A stretch of DNA of 47,773 nucleotides from a virus (IMGVR_UViG_3300034980_000189:1-47773); one strand, 5' to 3'; positions 37,367 through 47,652 are shown, counted from the first letter of the stretch. Notes: generated by a model not told the origin, from the sequence alone. Numbers and translations are program-made.

Positions 37367-38281
37367 ATGAGTGATAAAGAAGTACAGAAGACAGAAGAAT
37401 CAGGTTCTGATAACCAGAAAGACGTTATGGATTCATTAAAGGAATTTAATAATCCAAGCGCAGAAGGCTCAGAAGAGATGGAAGCCAAAGAAGCTGAAAC
37501 CAAGGCAAAGCCTCAGCCTGAAGAAAAGTCAGACGTCAAAGAAAGTCCAAAAGAAACCGAAGAATCAAATGTTAATTGGCTTATTGAGAATAAATTTCGC
37601 AATGATGATGAAGGAAGGCAGAAATTGGCAGACTCTTATAAAAACATGCAAAGCATGAAAGATAAAGCTGAAAAGACGCTAAAATCACAGGAAGTCGAAT
37701 ACGACAGATTAAAACAACTTGACCAATTCCTACAAGAGAATCCAAATGTGGTTAATACTCTTAAAAGTGAAGTTAAGAAAGTTGCTAAAACTGAAGATTC
37801 ACCCCCTGTTAAACCTGAAGATTACGATATTTTAGATGAGCAAATTGATGGTTCTAGTTCTCAAGAATGGAGAGGACAGCACGATAAATGGTTAATAAAG
37901 CAAGGGGCGGCACAAGCGATGCAGTATGTAGACGATATTCGTCAAAAAGATGCCAATACCCAAGCTTTACAATCAGAAGTCAATGAGCTAAAATCTCTTG
38001 GCATGTCAGACGATGAAATTAACAGCTATTATGGCTGGATGGATAGTCCTGAGAATGTCACTACTGAGAATAAAGTTAAGATTTATCGGATTTTGAATGG
38101 ACAGGTCAGTCAAGAAAGCATAGGTGCTGAGGCACAAAGCAATTCTTCTGATACTGATATTAAAGAAATGTCTAAGAATGTTAGCGCGGGAGCCGTAGAA
38201 GGCAAAGCGCCAGCAACTAAGACAAGTTTTGAGAAAGAGCAGGATAATTGGGTGTCTAGCATTATGCAATTTTCGAAATAG
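37367..38281 (+). CDS. Capsid scaffolding protein, 304 aa
   Basis: It has the RBS AGGAGC. The protein is highly charged and low-complexity (KEFNNPSAEGSEEMEAKEAE at the N-terminus), with helices around DNTQ/QALQSEVNELKS and a C-terminal helix (SFEKEQDNWVSSIMQFSK) of the sort that contacts the capsid protein. Size, composition and place between portal and major capsid are those of podovirus scaffolds. Confidence 0.82.
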   Translation: MSDKEVQKTEESGSDNQKDVMDSLKEFNNPSAEGSEEMEAKEAETKAKPQPEEKSDVKESPKETEESNVNWLIENKFRNDDEGRQKLADSYKNMQSMKDKAEKTLKSQEVEYDRLKQLDQFLQENPNVVNTLKSEVKKVAKTEDSPPVKPEDYDILDEQIDGSSSQEWRGQHDKWLIKQGAAQAMQYVDDIRQKDANTQALQSEVNELKSLGMSDDEINSYYGWMDSPENVTTENKVKIYRILNGQVSQESIGAEAQSNSSDTDIKEMSKNVSAGAVEGKAPATKTSFEKEQDNWVSSIMQFSK

Positions 38282-38304
38282 TAAACTACATGGAGTAGTA
38301 AATT

Positions 38305-39738
38305 ATGGCACAAACTTATGGAGCTGGGACAACTACCCAGTTTAGTGATGGTACGCAACGTCAAGTTCTAGAACTTGGGTCGCAAATTCACTATTACAAT
38401 CCAAGTGTTACTCCTATTCTGACTGTATCTGGGCGCGCTTCTATGAATGGCACACCAGTACCTATCTTTGAATGGATGGAAGACGAATATTACGTCAAGC
38501 GTTCTACAATTATAGCAGCAGCAGATATGGTAGCTGACACAGATGTTGTCGATTCCCAAACTGGCGGAATTGGTGGACATCAAAGTATTATTCGCTTACA
38601 ACGCCAAGCTCAAATGGAGCTTTTCGAAGTAGGTGGGGTATATACTATTGCTGGCTCAAGCGGTCAAGGTGAATCAAACACTCATTTTATCTGCATTAAT
38701 GTTGGTAAAGACGTAAATCTTGCGTCTCCCGGAGATAAAGACGTTCAATTTGTTGGTGGTACTTATTCAAGTGGCACTTTTACTTTGAATGATGTTGCAG
38801 ACGCGACTGATATGATTACTGCTGCTCAAGAAACTACAATTACTTTTATTGGTACAGTTTCTGGCGCAGGCAGTTCAAGCAGTAAGTACGCTTGGCAAGG
38901 CGGTACTGATGGTAATTCATTTACCACTACTGAAACTTTTGCAGTTCGTGGTCCAGCCACAGGTATTGCAGAGGGTGCAGCAGTCGGTAAAGAAACACGG
39001 AAAAAAGTACGCAGGTTGAAAAACTGTACTCAAATTTTCCGTGAGCCTTACGAGATTACTCGTACAGCTCGAGTTTCTAAGCAGTACGGCGGACCTGAAC
39101 TTGCAAGATTGCAAGCTCGCAAGCTAGCAGCTATCAAGGTTAATGTTGAACACGCTTTGCTCTTTAACGGAGCAATCTCTCTAGATGCAACTTCATCTGC
39201 CCCAACAAGGACTTTTGCTGGACTTGGAGTAGGTGGAACAGCTGGCGTTGTTCAAACTAATAATGGCGATGCTAATACAGCATATCAGCTAAATAACTCA
39301 AGCGGAACTCAAGCTAATTTTGATGACGTTTTAGAAGCTGTCTTCCAAGATATGGTAGATGGTTCAATGCATAAAACAGTTTATGCGTCGAACAAATGGC
39401 TAACTAAAATGGTTAAAATGGTTAGAGCCGATACCTCTGGGCAAATGAATGCCACAATGGGTACTGAGCAAAAAGCTGGTCTTCGCGTAATGGAATATAT
39501 GGGACCTGTTGGTTCTGTAGATTTTGTTCCTCATCCTCTTTTAAAAGGTGGATACGAAGATTATGCAGTAGCTATCGACCATGCTAACTTTGAAGTTCGC
39601 CCACTTAGCGAATCTGGTTTCCAACTTAGACGAGATATTGTCAAAGATGGTTCAGATGGACAAGTAGACGAATGGTTAGTGGAACTTGGACCTGAGATTC
39701 GTCAGGAACAGACTCACGCTATCTTAAAGCTAGTCTAA
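38305..39738 (+). CDS. Major capsid protein, SU10/DUF5309-like, 477 aa
   Basis: N-terminal arm MAQTYGAGTTTQFSDGTQRQ, then TPVPIFEWMEDEYYVKRSTI. In the middle KNCTQIFREPYEITRTARVS and YGGPELARLQARKLAAIKVN then EHALLFNG match the SU10/DUF5309 HK97-fold capsid family. An inserted Ser/Thr/Gly-rich segment (about residues 140-215) could be a surface loop. It follows the scaffold and is followed by a strong hairpin. Confidence 0.85.
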   Translation: MAQTYGAGTTTQFSDGTQRQVLELGSQIHYYNPSVTPILTVSGRASMNGTPVPIFEWMEDEYYVKRSTIIAAADMVADTDVVDSQTGGIGGHQSIIRLQRQAQMELFEVGGVYTIAGSSGQGESNTHFICINVGKDVNLASPGDKDVQFVGGTYSSGTFTLNDVADATDMITAAQETTITFIGTVSGAGSSSSKYAWQGGTDGNSFTTTETFAVRGPATGIAEGAAVGKETRKKVRRLKNCTQIFREPYEITRTARVSKQYGGPELARLQARKLAAIKVNVEHALLFNGAISLDATSSAPTRTFAGLGVGGTAGVVQTNNGDANTAYQLNNSSGTQANFDDVLEAVFQDMVDGSMHKTVYASNKWLTKMVKMVRADTSGQMNATMGTEQKAGLRVMEYMGPVGSVDFVPHPLLKGGYEDYAVAIDHANFEVRPLSESGFQLRRDIVKDGSDGQVDEWLVELGPEIRQEQTHAILKLV

Positions 39739-39752
39739 ATGGTAAATGGTTT

Positions 39753-39778
39753 TCGAGGGGGCAGCAATGTCCCCTCGA
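39753..39778 (+). terminator. Hairpin after the capsid gene (attenuator-like)
   Basis: TCGAGGGG (39753-39760) and CCCCTCGA (39771-39778) form a perfect 8-bp G+C-rich stem with a 10-nt loop, 15 bp after the capsid stop. There is no U-run, so it is more likely a partial terminator or 3'-end stabiliser that raises capsid mRNA relative to downstream genes. Confidence 0.6.
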
Positions 39779-39802
39779 TACATAATATGAAAGGAAAATG
39801 AA

Positions 39803-40360
39803 ATGGCAGGAAAACTAAGATACGCTATTAGCGTGACGCCATTAGAAACAGTAACTGAGCATTACGGATATACAGCATCTGAAGAAACGAATATTTTGAC
39901 AGACGCAACAACTCGTAGCGTTGATGTTGTTATGACTGAAGTACAAGAGACGCTAGGATGCTCTAGTGCAGATTTTACAATAGCTACAACTGCTTTAGTA
40001 AACTCTACTAATGGATATGCAGATGGAACTGGATACATACTATCAGCTCCGGGTCATGCTACAGCAGTAGTGTTACCTACTCTTGCGGCTTGCGACGCTT
40101 TGTATATTGAGAACACAGGTTACCGACAGTCTTCAAGTGGAGCAAAGCAAACGGCTACTGCAAATACTACTGATTATTTAGTGGTTGCGACTGCTGCTAC
40201 AGGTGGAGTTATAGTAGCTTCTTTAAAAGCAAATGAAGGAGTTTTTCTTCCTTTAAGAGGAACGGGAACTGCTCAACAGTTTTTTATAAGGTCAGCTGCT
40301 CTTGACGGGACTACTGGTGGAGGAAATACATTAGGCGCTAAGTTTCTATCGGTAACATAG
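39803..40360 (+). CDS. Probable head decoration or minor capsid protein, 185 aa
   Basis: It has AAAGGAAAATGAA before the ATG. The protein is Ala/Thr/Gly/Ser-rich, beta-type (HATAVVLPTLAACDALYIEN, then DYLVVATAATGGVIVASLKA) and ends FIRSAALDGTTGGGNTLGAK. Position right after the major capsid gene and the composition suggest a decoration protein. No family is recognised with certainty. Confidence 0.65.
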   Translation: MAGKLRYAISVTPLETVTEHYGYTASEETNILTDATTRSVDVVMTEVQETLGCSSADFTIATTALVNSTNGYADGTGYILSAPGHATAVVLPTLAACDALYIENTGYRQSSSGAKQTATANTTDYLVVATAATGGVIVASLKANEGVFLPLRGTGTAQQFFIRSAALDGTTGGGNTLGAKFLSVT

Positions 40361-40364
40361 ATAA

Positions 40365-41018
40365 ATGAAATATAAAGCAGCATTTGAAGTTATAGACGCT
40401 GGGCTTATTAAAGCTCAACTCGGGTTTCCTCCGATTGAAACATTGAAAAAGGAATTTTTTAATTCCAAAGTTCAAGAAGTTGGATTAAGAGCAGATAAGA
40501 AGAAGAATTCTGAAGCATTTACAACTACCGCAACAAATAGCTACACATTTACAAATACAGACGTTACTCCAAGAATATTTAAAGTTCAACTAGATACTTC
40601 GCTTGTCCCTTTTGTTAGCGAAAAAAGATATATAGACAACTTAGATGAGTCTAAAATTGATAATATTGGATTTTTTTATAAAGAGACAGTAACTGGACCA
40701 GAGAACGCAGCGAGAAGTGTGGTAAAAAAGATTTATTTTACAAAAGATACTGAATCGGGTAAAACTCTTACAGTTTCATACTATGCAAGTCCAGCAGCTT
40801 ATACTGACTTAGATAGTTATATAGATTTACCAAACCAATTAATTCCCTCAGTTATCCACTATACGCTAGGTCATTTCTTAGCTTTAGATGGGCAAATGCA
40901 AATGGCATCAGGACATAGAGGGTTAGCAAGGCAGATTGAAGAAGAATATACTGCAACAATCAACACAAGAGAGGCAAAGCCAGATATTATACCATTGCCA
41001 TTACAGGATTTCTTATAA
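40365..41018 (+). CDS. Head-tail adaptor-like protein, 217 aa
   Basis: It starts 4 bp after the preceding stop and overlaps the next ATG (TAATG). N-terminal YKAAFEVIDAGLIKAQLGFP is helical. The middle is beta-rich (SYTFTNTDVTPRIFKVQLDT). The C-terminal half has IDLPNQLIPSVIHYTLGHFL then helical QMASGHRGLARQIEEEY, as in neck/adaptor proteins that dock on the portal. The assignment is from position and the helical C-terminus. Confidence 0.6.
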   Translation: MKYKAAFEVIDAGLIKAQLGFPPIETLKKEFFNSKVQEVGLRADKKKNSEAFTTTATNSYTFTNTDVTPRIFKVQLDTSLVPFVSEKRYIDNLDESKIDNIGFFYKETVTGPENAARSVVKKIYFTKDTESGKTLTVSYYASPAAYTDLDSYIDLPNQLIPSVIHYTLGHFLALDGQMQMASGHRGLARQIEEEYTATINTREAKPDIIPLPLQDFL

Positions 41019-43012
41019 TGAGTACATTTAAAGTAGAAATTGAAGATTTAATTGGTTCAGTAGGTGATGATACTTTTTTAACCGATTCTGTACTAACTAC
41101 AGCTAAAGAGGTTATAAAAGCATTACCAATAGATAAATTATGGAGTGTTTCTGAAACTAGTTCAGAAATAACATCCCAAGCTCATGATGTCGGAGAAGCT
41201 AAGGTTATAAAGGTTCAAAGAGAGACAGGTTCAAACGGAACTTTTGCTAATTGCACAGAAGTGTCTATGGATTATGAGGATAGAGTGCAAGATTCGGATA
41301 GTATGTTTTATCCAAGTGTTACTAATCCTGTTTATTTGTTAAAAAATGCAAATGTCTGGGTTTATCCAGCTCCAGAGAACTCTCCAAATAGCATGAAAAT
41401 AACTACTGTTGCCTATCCTTCTTCTATTACTATAGGGAGTGCTAGCGTAGGAAGTGGTATAAGTTCATTCCCCAATGAGCATGAGCCTTTAGTGGTTCTA
41501 GGGGCAGCTACAAAAGGATTGCAATATCTAATGGCTAGAGTTAAAGACAATTTTTCTGGACTTGCTCCTACATTTGTAGCGCCTACAATGGGGACAGTTG
41601 GTGCATTAACACTACCAGACCCACCTACTGTTCCAAGCTTGACGTCTACAACAGTAATTTTTGGTCAAACTGTTCCTACTTATTCAAAACCGACAGTTAG
41701 CATAGCTAGCTTTCCAACATTAACATGGGTTTTCCCAGTATCTCCAACCGCACCATCTTTGCAGGCAACTACAATAAGCTTCAGTCAAACGGCGCCGACC
41801 TACGTTAAGCCAGTATTTTCTGAGCCATCATTCCCAACAATTAGCGCGATGAGTTTACCAAACACTTCTATAGCTCCCCCTGAGCCGTCTTTTACAATCC
41901 CAGATATAGCTGCTGGCACAATAGGTTCTTTAGGAACAGCGCCAACATATACAAAACCAGTACAATCTTTTGACATTGGACAACTAGAAACATTTTTAGA
42001 AACAAACGAAGACCCAGAATTAGCCCAAGTACAGATTGGTAGACTATCTCAAGAGCTTGGTCAATATCAAGCCGATATGCAAAACGCGCTGAATGATTTC
42101 AATAAAGAAAATGCATTATATCAATCGACAGTCCAAGAAGCTATCCAAAATGCTCAGATAAAATCGAGAGAGAACGAAGGGGAAGCAAATTTAAAACTAT
42201 CTAAAGAACAACAGGAGTATTCAGCTAGGTTGTCAAAATATCAAAATGATGTTGGAAATTATCAAGCTCAAGTTAATAAAGAAGTGCAGAGGTGGACATC
42301 GGAGGAGTTTAATAAAAAGATACAAGAATGGCAGACTAAATACAATAACAGGCTTGGTCAATATTCTTCAGACATTCAAAATGCTCTAAATGTGTTTAAT
42401 AAAGAAAACGTAGAATATCAAGCACAGCTTCAAATTTCTATTCAGAATGCCCAGCAAGAGGGAAGCGATGATGTCCAAAAACTTCAGAAATACCAGAACG
42501 AGATTTCTACTTATCAGTCTGAGGTTGGGAAAGTCGTTCAGAATAACCAAGGTCAGGCTAGCGAGTGGCAGGTAAAACACAATTTATTACTACAACAATA
42601 CAATTCTGATATTCAAAATGAGTTAAATGAGTTTAATAAGGAATCGGCTATCTATCAGGCTCAATTACAAGTATCACTACAGAATGCTCAGTTAAATTCA
42701 GAAGATGATGCTCAAAAATTACAGAAGTATAATGCTGAAGTAACTTCTTATCAAACTCAAACTTCAGCGACTGTTCAGAAATGGGCGCAAGAAGAGTGGG
42801 GACAAAATTTTGAAAAATATAGTTCAGACTATGTTAGAACTGTAGAAAAATATAATGCGGATGTTCAGAAGTATGGAGCTGATTTACAGAAATATAATTC
42901 TGAATACCAATGGTATCAAGACCAATATGCTAGATTAGACAGTCAATACAAACAAGGATTACAGCTTATATTAGCGGGGAGTGTGCCTCAAGATGCCCAA
43001 GCAGGTGTATAA
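41018..43012 (+). CDS. Neck/tail protein with Pro-rich spacer and coiled-coil repeats, 664 aa
   Basis: Residues 1-185 look like a head-tail connector (VEIEDLIGSVGDDTFLTDSV; FPNEHEPLVVLGAATKGLQY). Residues 190-320 are a Pro/Thr-rich spacer with repeats like QT(V/A)PTY(S/V)KP. Residues 330-640 are a Gln-rich coiled coil with three long repeats, each containing 'Y..D(M/I)QN.LN.FNKE...YQ' (nucleotides near 42063, 42360 and 42597). Connector fused to a rope-like region is unusual. It may line the head or tail, act as a whisker, or be a tape-measure-like internal component. Confidence 0.65.
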   Translation: MSTFKVEIEDLIGSVGDDTFLTDSVLTTAKEVIKALPIDKLWSVSETSSEITSQAHDVGEAKVIKVQRETGSNGTFANCTEVSMDYEDRVQDSDSMFYPSVTNPVYLLKNANVWVYPAPENSPNSMKITTVAYPSSITIGSASVGSGISSFPNEHEPLVVLGAATKGLQYLMARVKDNFSGLAPTFVAPTMGTVGALTLPDPPTVPSLTSTTVIFGQTVPTYSKPTVSIASFPTLTWVFPVSPTAPSLQATTISFSQTAPTYVKPVFSEPSFPTISAMSLPNTSIAPPEPSFTIPDIAAGTIGSLGTAPTYTKPVQSFDIGQLETFLETNEDPELAQVQIGRLSQELGQYQADMQNALNDFNKENALYQSTVQEAIQNAQIKSRENEGEANLKLSKEQQEYSARLSKYQNDVGNYQAQVNKEVQRWTSEEFNKKIQEWQTKYNNRLGQYSSDIQNALNVFNKENVEYQAQLQISIQNAQQEGSDDVQKLQKYQNEISTYQSEVGKVVQNNQGQASEWQVKHNLLLQQYNSDIQNELNEFNKESAIYQAQLQVSLQNAQLNSEDDAQKLQKYNAEVTSYQTQTSATVQKWAQEEWGQNFEKYSSDYVRTVEKYNADVQKYGADLQKYNSEYQWYQDQYARLDSQYKQGLQLILAGSVPQDAQAGV

Positions 43013-46000
43013 ATTAGAAAGATTTGATGGCGGGACTAACGACCATTCAAGCCCAAGAGACATTGGGGACAATGAAGTTGTTTCTATTGTCAATGGATTT
43101 GTTGATTCTGTCGGGAAAGTAAGAACTGCCCCATTGTCAAATACGATTTTATTAACTACAGATGGTGGTACACCAAATTCTTCTAGCGCAAATAGGATGA
43201 ATATATTAGACGGGGAAGTTATTAATGGCGATGGTTTGTTTCTCTTTAGTTCCGATTGGCGAGGGGGACAAATTAAAACCACAGGCACACATACTGGAAG
43301 TAACGGAGCTTCTATTTTAGAGGACGATACAAACCAATTTGTTGAAGATATATTGAATAGTGCAAAGGTTTACAATCTTACTGATGGCAGTAGCGCTTCT
43401 ATTAGTGATACATATAATGGTTCGGCAGCTGGAACTGGCGATGGGAAATTGGTTGGCACTTTAGCGGGTGGAACTGATACAGATTGGGATACTGGTGACT
43501 CTTATAGAGTATATGGTATGTCTGGAGCTAGTTCTGTCACGGAAACTGGAGAAGATTATCTGTGTATACCTAGGCAGAAAGCAACTGGTGGCGGGGTATA
43601 TATAAAATCAAGGAATGGCGGGAATTCTGCTGTAGCGATTATTGAATTTAATTCTAATGTAAATATTCTTCCTCAGTATTATTCAGTTGATGGTGTATTA
43701 AGGGTCTGTGACTCTGCTATTACAACAAATTATGAATCTACAAATGTCAATAAATGGTATGGTTATATTAACAGAACTTTATTTGAAGGGTTTCCGTCTG
43801 CATATCAGCATACAATAGATGGTTGGATTACAGAAAATTCTGAGCCAGCATCTCCAGCAGAGGGTTCAGATTTAACTGCTGGGGCTGAAATCACAGGAGA
43901 CTCTGGGTTTTATACCGATACTACCGATGTGGCTAGTACGGGGACCAACAATGATACTGGGTATACTTCTGCTACTGACGCTATATCAACTGCTAGCGGA
44001 GATACTTTGACAAATAAAGCCGCTGGCACATTGCAGGGCGGCACTTTTTCGGGGAATACAGTATCCTCAGCCGCTGTTCATATCAAATTAAATGCTAATA
44101 ATAACGCAAACTGGAATGCTCAAGTTGTCGTTAGGATAGGACAGGCTAATAGCACAACTCAATTTCAGACTAGTGGTTATCAATATAAAATATTGGATTT
44201 CTATAATTTAAAAGGTTTTGGCGGGGAAGACCCCGATACAAGAGATAATCTTACTGCAGAGTTTACATTCAGCGGAACTGAATTTGATGTAACCTCTAAT
44301 AATGCTAGAGTTAGCCTGAGGGTTCTATCTAACAGTTCTGGTGTTGCTCCGACAATAGATTATATGACATTCTTTAGCGGTTCAAATGGGGCAGAGGCAT
44401 TTAGCTCAATAGACAATGGAGTTTCTGTTGTGGTGGGGGATTCGTATACGGCTTCTACAGATTGGGCTGGAGAATGGAATGTCGGGGTATCGTATGTATA
44501 TGACGGAAAGCAAGAATCTTTAGTCAGACCATTATCTGTTGCTGGTGTAAAAACAGTAACATTAACAAAGGCTCCTTATACAAATGTTGGATTTAGGTAT
44601 ACTCCGAGATGGAATCAGCGCATCACAGGCATAAATGTTTATATGAAAAAAGAATCTGATTCTGATTGGCTACTTCATGCTTTATGTGATTTAAAGGTTG
44701 GGGAAATATATAGATACGGAGATTCTGAAAAAATTGTAGGTGCAGTTTCGGGAACTGCAGCAGATAAAACATATTTATTTAGTTTGGGTGGGGAATTAAG
44801 TTCTGATTTGCCTATTGCCACTTACGAATCTTATTCTGGAATACCGCAAGATACTAAATCTTTAACAGCCAGATTTAAAACAGCAGTTGTTGCTAATAGG
44901 CGCGTATATATAGGCAATGTTAAGATGCAAGACGAGCTTGGGACTACAAGAGTATTTGCTGACAGAATTATAAAAAGTCCGGTAAATAGATTTGACACTT
45001 TTCCAATACACAACTCTGTCGAGGCAGCGGTTAATGATGGGGAATCTATTGTTGAGCTGGTTGCTTTTGGCGACAGATTATTACAATTCAAAGAAAGAAC
45101 ATTATATATCCTTAATATAGCAGGAAAATATGAGTCTCTTGAAAGCACACATCAGTTTAGAGGCGTTACCCATAAGGGGGCAGTCGCAAAGATGGAGATT
45201 GGCGTAGCTTGGGTTAATAAACATGGTTGTTTTTTCTTTGATGGCAATACAATTAAAAATTTATTAGAGAAAAGAGGTATCCGAGCAATTAGCGAGTCTA
45301 CTTGGACCGCTTTTATCACAGACGAGGCTTGCGTCTCCTATATCCCAAGCACAAGACAGCTTGTTGTTGTTTCATCTTATGCGGCAGGTGCAAATACAGG
45401 GGATGCCTATATATTTGATTTTGTTACAAATTCGTGGGTAAAAACTACAGATTTTACTAGTTCAACTTATTCTATTAGTAATATCACCCATTTATGGGAT
45501 GGTTCTTTAGTCTGGATTGAGAATGGAGCTACAAATGTATTTTTGAAGAGGAAGGATTTATCGGCTCCTACAGCAACAATCACAGCCGCAACGATTGCTT
45601 TTGTTGACAGTAACCCAGATACAATAACTGATTCTGGGAATGGTTTTTTAACAGCAGGGTTTGAAGCTGGAATGAAAATTGTAGTTACAGGAGCAAGTGA
45701 GAGTGGGAATAATGCCACTTTTACTATTGCTTCCGTAGTCGCAGGGACAATCACCTTGGGCGGGAGCGACGCGCTTACAGCAGAAAGCGCGAGTCAGTCT
45801 GTTACGATACAATCTGGTACACCAAATTTTGAATTAATAACAAAAGAAGTTGATTTTGGCAACCCTGCTAGTAAAAAGAATATTTATAAAATAATAGCAA
45901 CATATAAAGGTGGTTCCGCTCAATTAATTACTCCTACCTATGGAGTCGACGGCGCTACTCCAAGTTCGGCTTTTAATGCCGGAGTATTGAGTGTTACCGC

Positions 46001-46148
46001 CAATAGCAACCAGAATGTTTTAGAGATAACTCCATCGTCCTCAATTAAAAATGTTAAAAGTTTTCAGTTAAAACTAGCTGGTGTAGCGGCAAATACATTT
46101 GAGCTAAATGATTTAGGAATAGTCTATAGAGAGAAAAGGGTAGTATAA
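42993..46148 (+). CDS. Tail nozzle (tail tubular protein B-like), 1051 aa
   Basis: I choose ATG 42993 (MPKQVYKLERFDGGTNDHSS) over a GTG at 42981, whose upstream GGGGAG is too close. N-terminal 'fdGG.n..s.p.di.d.E....' is the start pattern of podovirus nozzle proteins. A beta-propeller-like middle follows, with DRLLQFKERTLYILNIAG, VAWVNKHGCFFFDGNTIKNL and VSYIPSTRQLVVVSSY. The C-terminal beta domains include a Ser/Ala/Thr-rich segment and GGSAQLITPTYGVDGATPS. It would close the distal end of the short tail. Confidence 0.75.
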   Translation: MPKQVYKLERFDGGTNDHSSPRDIGDNEVVSIVNGFVDSVGKVRTAPLSNTILLTTDGGTPNSSSANRMNILDGEVINGDGLFLFSSDWRGGQIKTTGTHTGSNGASILEDDTNQFVEDILNSAKVYNLTDGSSASISDTYNGSAAGTGDGKLVGTLAGGTDTDWDTGDSYRVYGMSGASSVTETGEDYLCIPRQKATGGGVYIKSRNGGNSAVAIIEFNSNVNILPQYYSVDGVLRVCDSAITTNYESTNVNKWYGYINRTLFEGFPSAYQHTIDGWITENSEPASPAEGSDLTAGAEITGDSGFYTDTTDVASTGTNNDTGYTSATDAISTASGDTLTNKAAGTLQGGTFSGNTVSSAAVHIKLNANNNANWNAQVVVRIGQANSTTQFQTSGYQYKILDFYNLKGFGGEDPDTRDNLTAEFTFSGTEFDVTSNNARVSLRVLSNSSGVAPTIDYMTFFSGSNGAEAFSSIDNGVSVVVGDSYTASTDWAGEWNVGVSYVYDGKQESLVRPLSVAGVKTVTLTKAPYTNVGFRYTPRWNQRITGINVYMKKESDSDWLLHALCDLKVGEIYRYGDSEKIVGAVSGTAADKTYLFSLGGELSSDLPIATYESYSGIPQDTKSLTARFKTAVVANRRVYIGNVKMQDELGTTRVFADRIIKSPVNRFDTFPIHNSVEAAVNDGESIVELVAFGDRLLQFKERTLYILNIAGKYESLESTHQFRGVTHKGAVAKMEIGVAWVNKHGCFFFDGNTIKNLLEKRGIRAISESTWTAFITDEACVSYIPSTRQLVVVSSYAAGANTGDAYIFDFVTNSWVKTTDFTSSTYSISNITHLWDGSLVWIENGATNVFLKRKDLSAPTATITAATIAFVDSNPDTITDSGNGFLTAGFEAGMKIVVTGASESGNNATFTIASVVAGTITLGGSDALTAESASQSVTIQSGTPNFELITKEVDFGNPASKKNIYKIIATYKGGSAQLITPTYGVDGATPSSAFNAGVLSVTANSNQNVLEITPSSSIKNVKSFQLKLAGVAANTFELNDLGIVYREKRVV

Positions 46149-47086
46149 TGGCAACGCCATCATTTTTATTAAACAGATATCAAAGAACTTTAGGAAACAA
46201 ACCTCGCTTATTACAGAGAAGGATTGCCATAGAGAAGGATATAGAGGATAAAAAATATGCCGCAGATATTGATTTGATGAATCAAAAAATAAAAATAGGC
46301 GGTGCTGCTGTTGGGACTGGCGTAGACTATATGTTGGCTAAAAAAGGCGGATATACTGAAGGCTTTAAAGCATTTTTAGAAGAAAGAATGAAAGAAAAAC
46401 AGGGGGGCAATACAACATACTCAATGAATAAAGACGGCACAATGTCTCCATCTTCAAGAGGCGGAGTAGTAGACCCTACAAAAAGTTACAGAACCTTTAT
46501 GGAAGCTGGGCGGAAACAGGTGGGAGAAGATATTAAAAAAGGATGGGAGAATATAAAAGGTCTAATGCCTACTAAAGATAGTTTTTCAAAAATGTTTGAA
46601 AAAAGCTCGGGCGTCAAAACTCCAACTTTGCTGCATAATTTGGTAACAGGTGGTACTGATACTGATAAGTACAATCCTCAGCCAACATTGCAAGGCGGTG
46701 AGTCGCTTATATCCAAAGGAGAGCAGCATGCTAATATACAGAGAAAAAATGCAGAAAAATTTTTAGCGCAATATGAAGAAGGAGAGAAAGAAAGATATAA
46801 CCAATTATTATATCCAGACAACTCGCCATCTGATTTAGCTCCTCAATATGCAACAACTATGCATGAAGCTGATATGTATGCAAGCTCTGGACGGCTTACG
46901 CCTACTGTAACGGAATCAGAATCTGCTCCAAATTATAAATATATAAATGAGAAGCCTGTAATGATTACTCCTCAGAAATATCGGGTTGCTCCAAAACCTA
47001 CTCCGCTCTCATCTCCGCCTATTTATGGTGATGCCAAATCTCAGTCCTTAGGGTATAATGAAGCCCTAAACTGGTGGAAAAGATAA
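46148..47086 (+). CDS. Probable internal virion protein, 312 aa
   Basis: The ATG overlaps the nozzle stop. The N-terminus is basic and helical (SFLLNRYQRTLGNKPRLLQR) with a possible membrane-active segment (KIGGAAVGTGVDYMLAKKGG). The remainder is disordered, rich in Lys, Gly, Ser and Pro, ending in a Pro-rich tail (VAPKPTPLSSPPIYGD). It overlaps the next gene (TAATG). It is placed among the ejection proteins by order only. Confidence 0.58.
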   Translation: MATPSFLLNRYQRTLGNKPRLLQRRIAIEKDIEDKKYAADIDLMNQKIKIGGAAVGTGVDYMLAKKGGYTEGFKAFLEERMKEKQGGNTTYSMNKDGTMSPSSRGGVVDPTKSYRTFMEAGRKQVGEDIKKGWENIKGLMPTKDSFSKMFEKSSGVKTPTLLHNLVTGGTDTDKYNPQPTLQGGESLISKGEQHANIQRKNAEKFLAQYEEGEKERYNQLLYPDNSPSDLAPQYATTMHEADMYASSGRLTPTVTESESAPNYKYINEKPVMITPQKYRVAPKPTPLSSPPIYGDAKSQSLGYNEALNWWKR

Positions 47087-47652
47087 TGCCGAATACAGCA
47101 GGACAACACTCTTCTGGAATGGCAGGCGCAACTGCCGGGGCTACAGTAGGGGCTGCCTTTGGAGTACCCGGAGCTATAGTTGGAGGAGTAATTGGGGGGA
47201 TTGGAGGTTGGTTACTTGGCAAGTCAAGAGATACAAAAAAAGATAGGCGAGACAAAAGAATAGTGGGAGAGCTTGGAGACATGCAGAACACGCTAAGAGG
47301 TAGAGTGCCAGAAATATTAGAATACTATGCAAATTTAGAATCGCAATCTATGGCGCAAGATGAATTGACATCAAAATCAATGGTCGATGAATTTATTACT
47401 GGAAGTAATCAGTTGTTTAATTCAGGACAACAAGCAGTACAGCAAGGGAATCTTGCGTTCGGCGGGTCATTGGCAAAGGATATGGCAGATAATTGGGATA
47501 ATATGTTTGATAAATATAAAACGCAACGCGGATTGCAAGATATTACTCAATCTAGGGACATGGCTAGTATTAATCTCTCAAAAACTGAGTCAGTAGAAAA
47601 AGTCGATGATTTAATATCAAGTTTAGAAATAGATAAATTGGAATTATCGTAA
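47086..47652 (+). CDS. Glycine-zipper membrane-active internal virion protein, 188 aa
   Basis: I place the start at ATG 47086, coupled to the previous stop; an upstream in-frame ATG exists at 47074. Residues 11-45 are a Gly/Ala-rich segment (GATAGATVGAAFGVPGAIVG then GVIGGIGGWLLGK), a glycine zipper able to insert in or span a membrane. The C-terminal 100 residues are helical (DELTSKSMVDEFITGSNQLF). It is likely to help form the DNA-ejection conduit. Its stop overlaps the ATG of the 648-aa gene across the circular junction. Confidence 0.68.
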   Translation: MPNTAGQHSSGMAGATAGATVGAAFGVPGAIVGGVIGGIGGWLLGKSRDTKKDRRDKRIVGELGDMQNTLRGRVPEILEYYANLESQSMAQDELTSKSMVDEFITGSNQLFNSGQQAVQQGNLAFGGSLAKDMADNWDNMFDKYKTQRGLQDITQSRDMASINLSKTESVEKVDDLISSLEIDKLELS

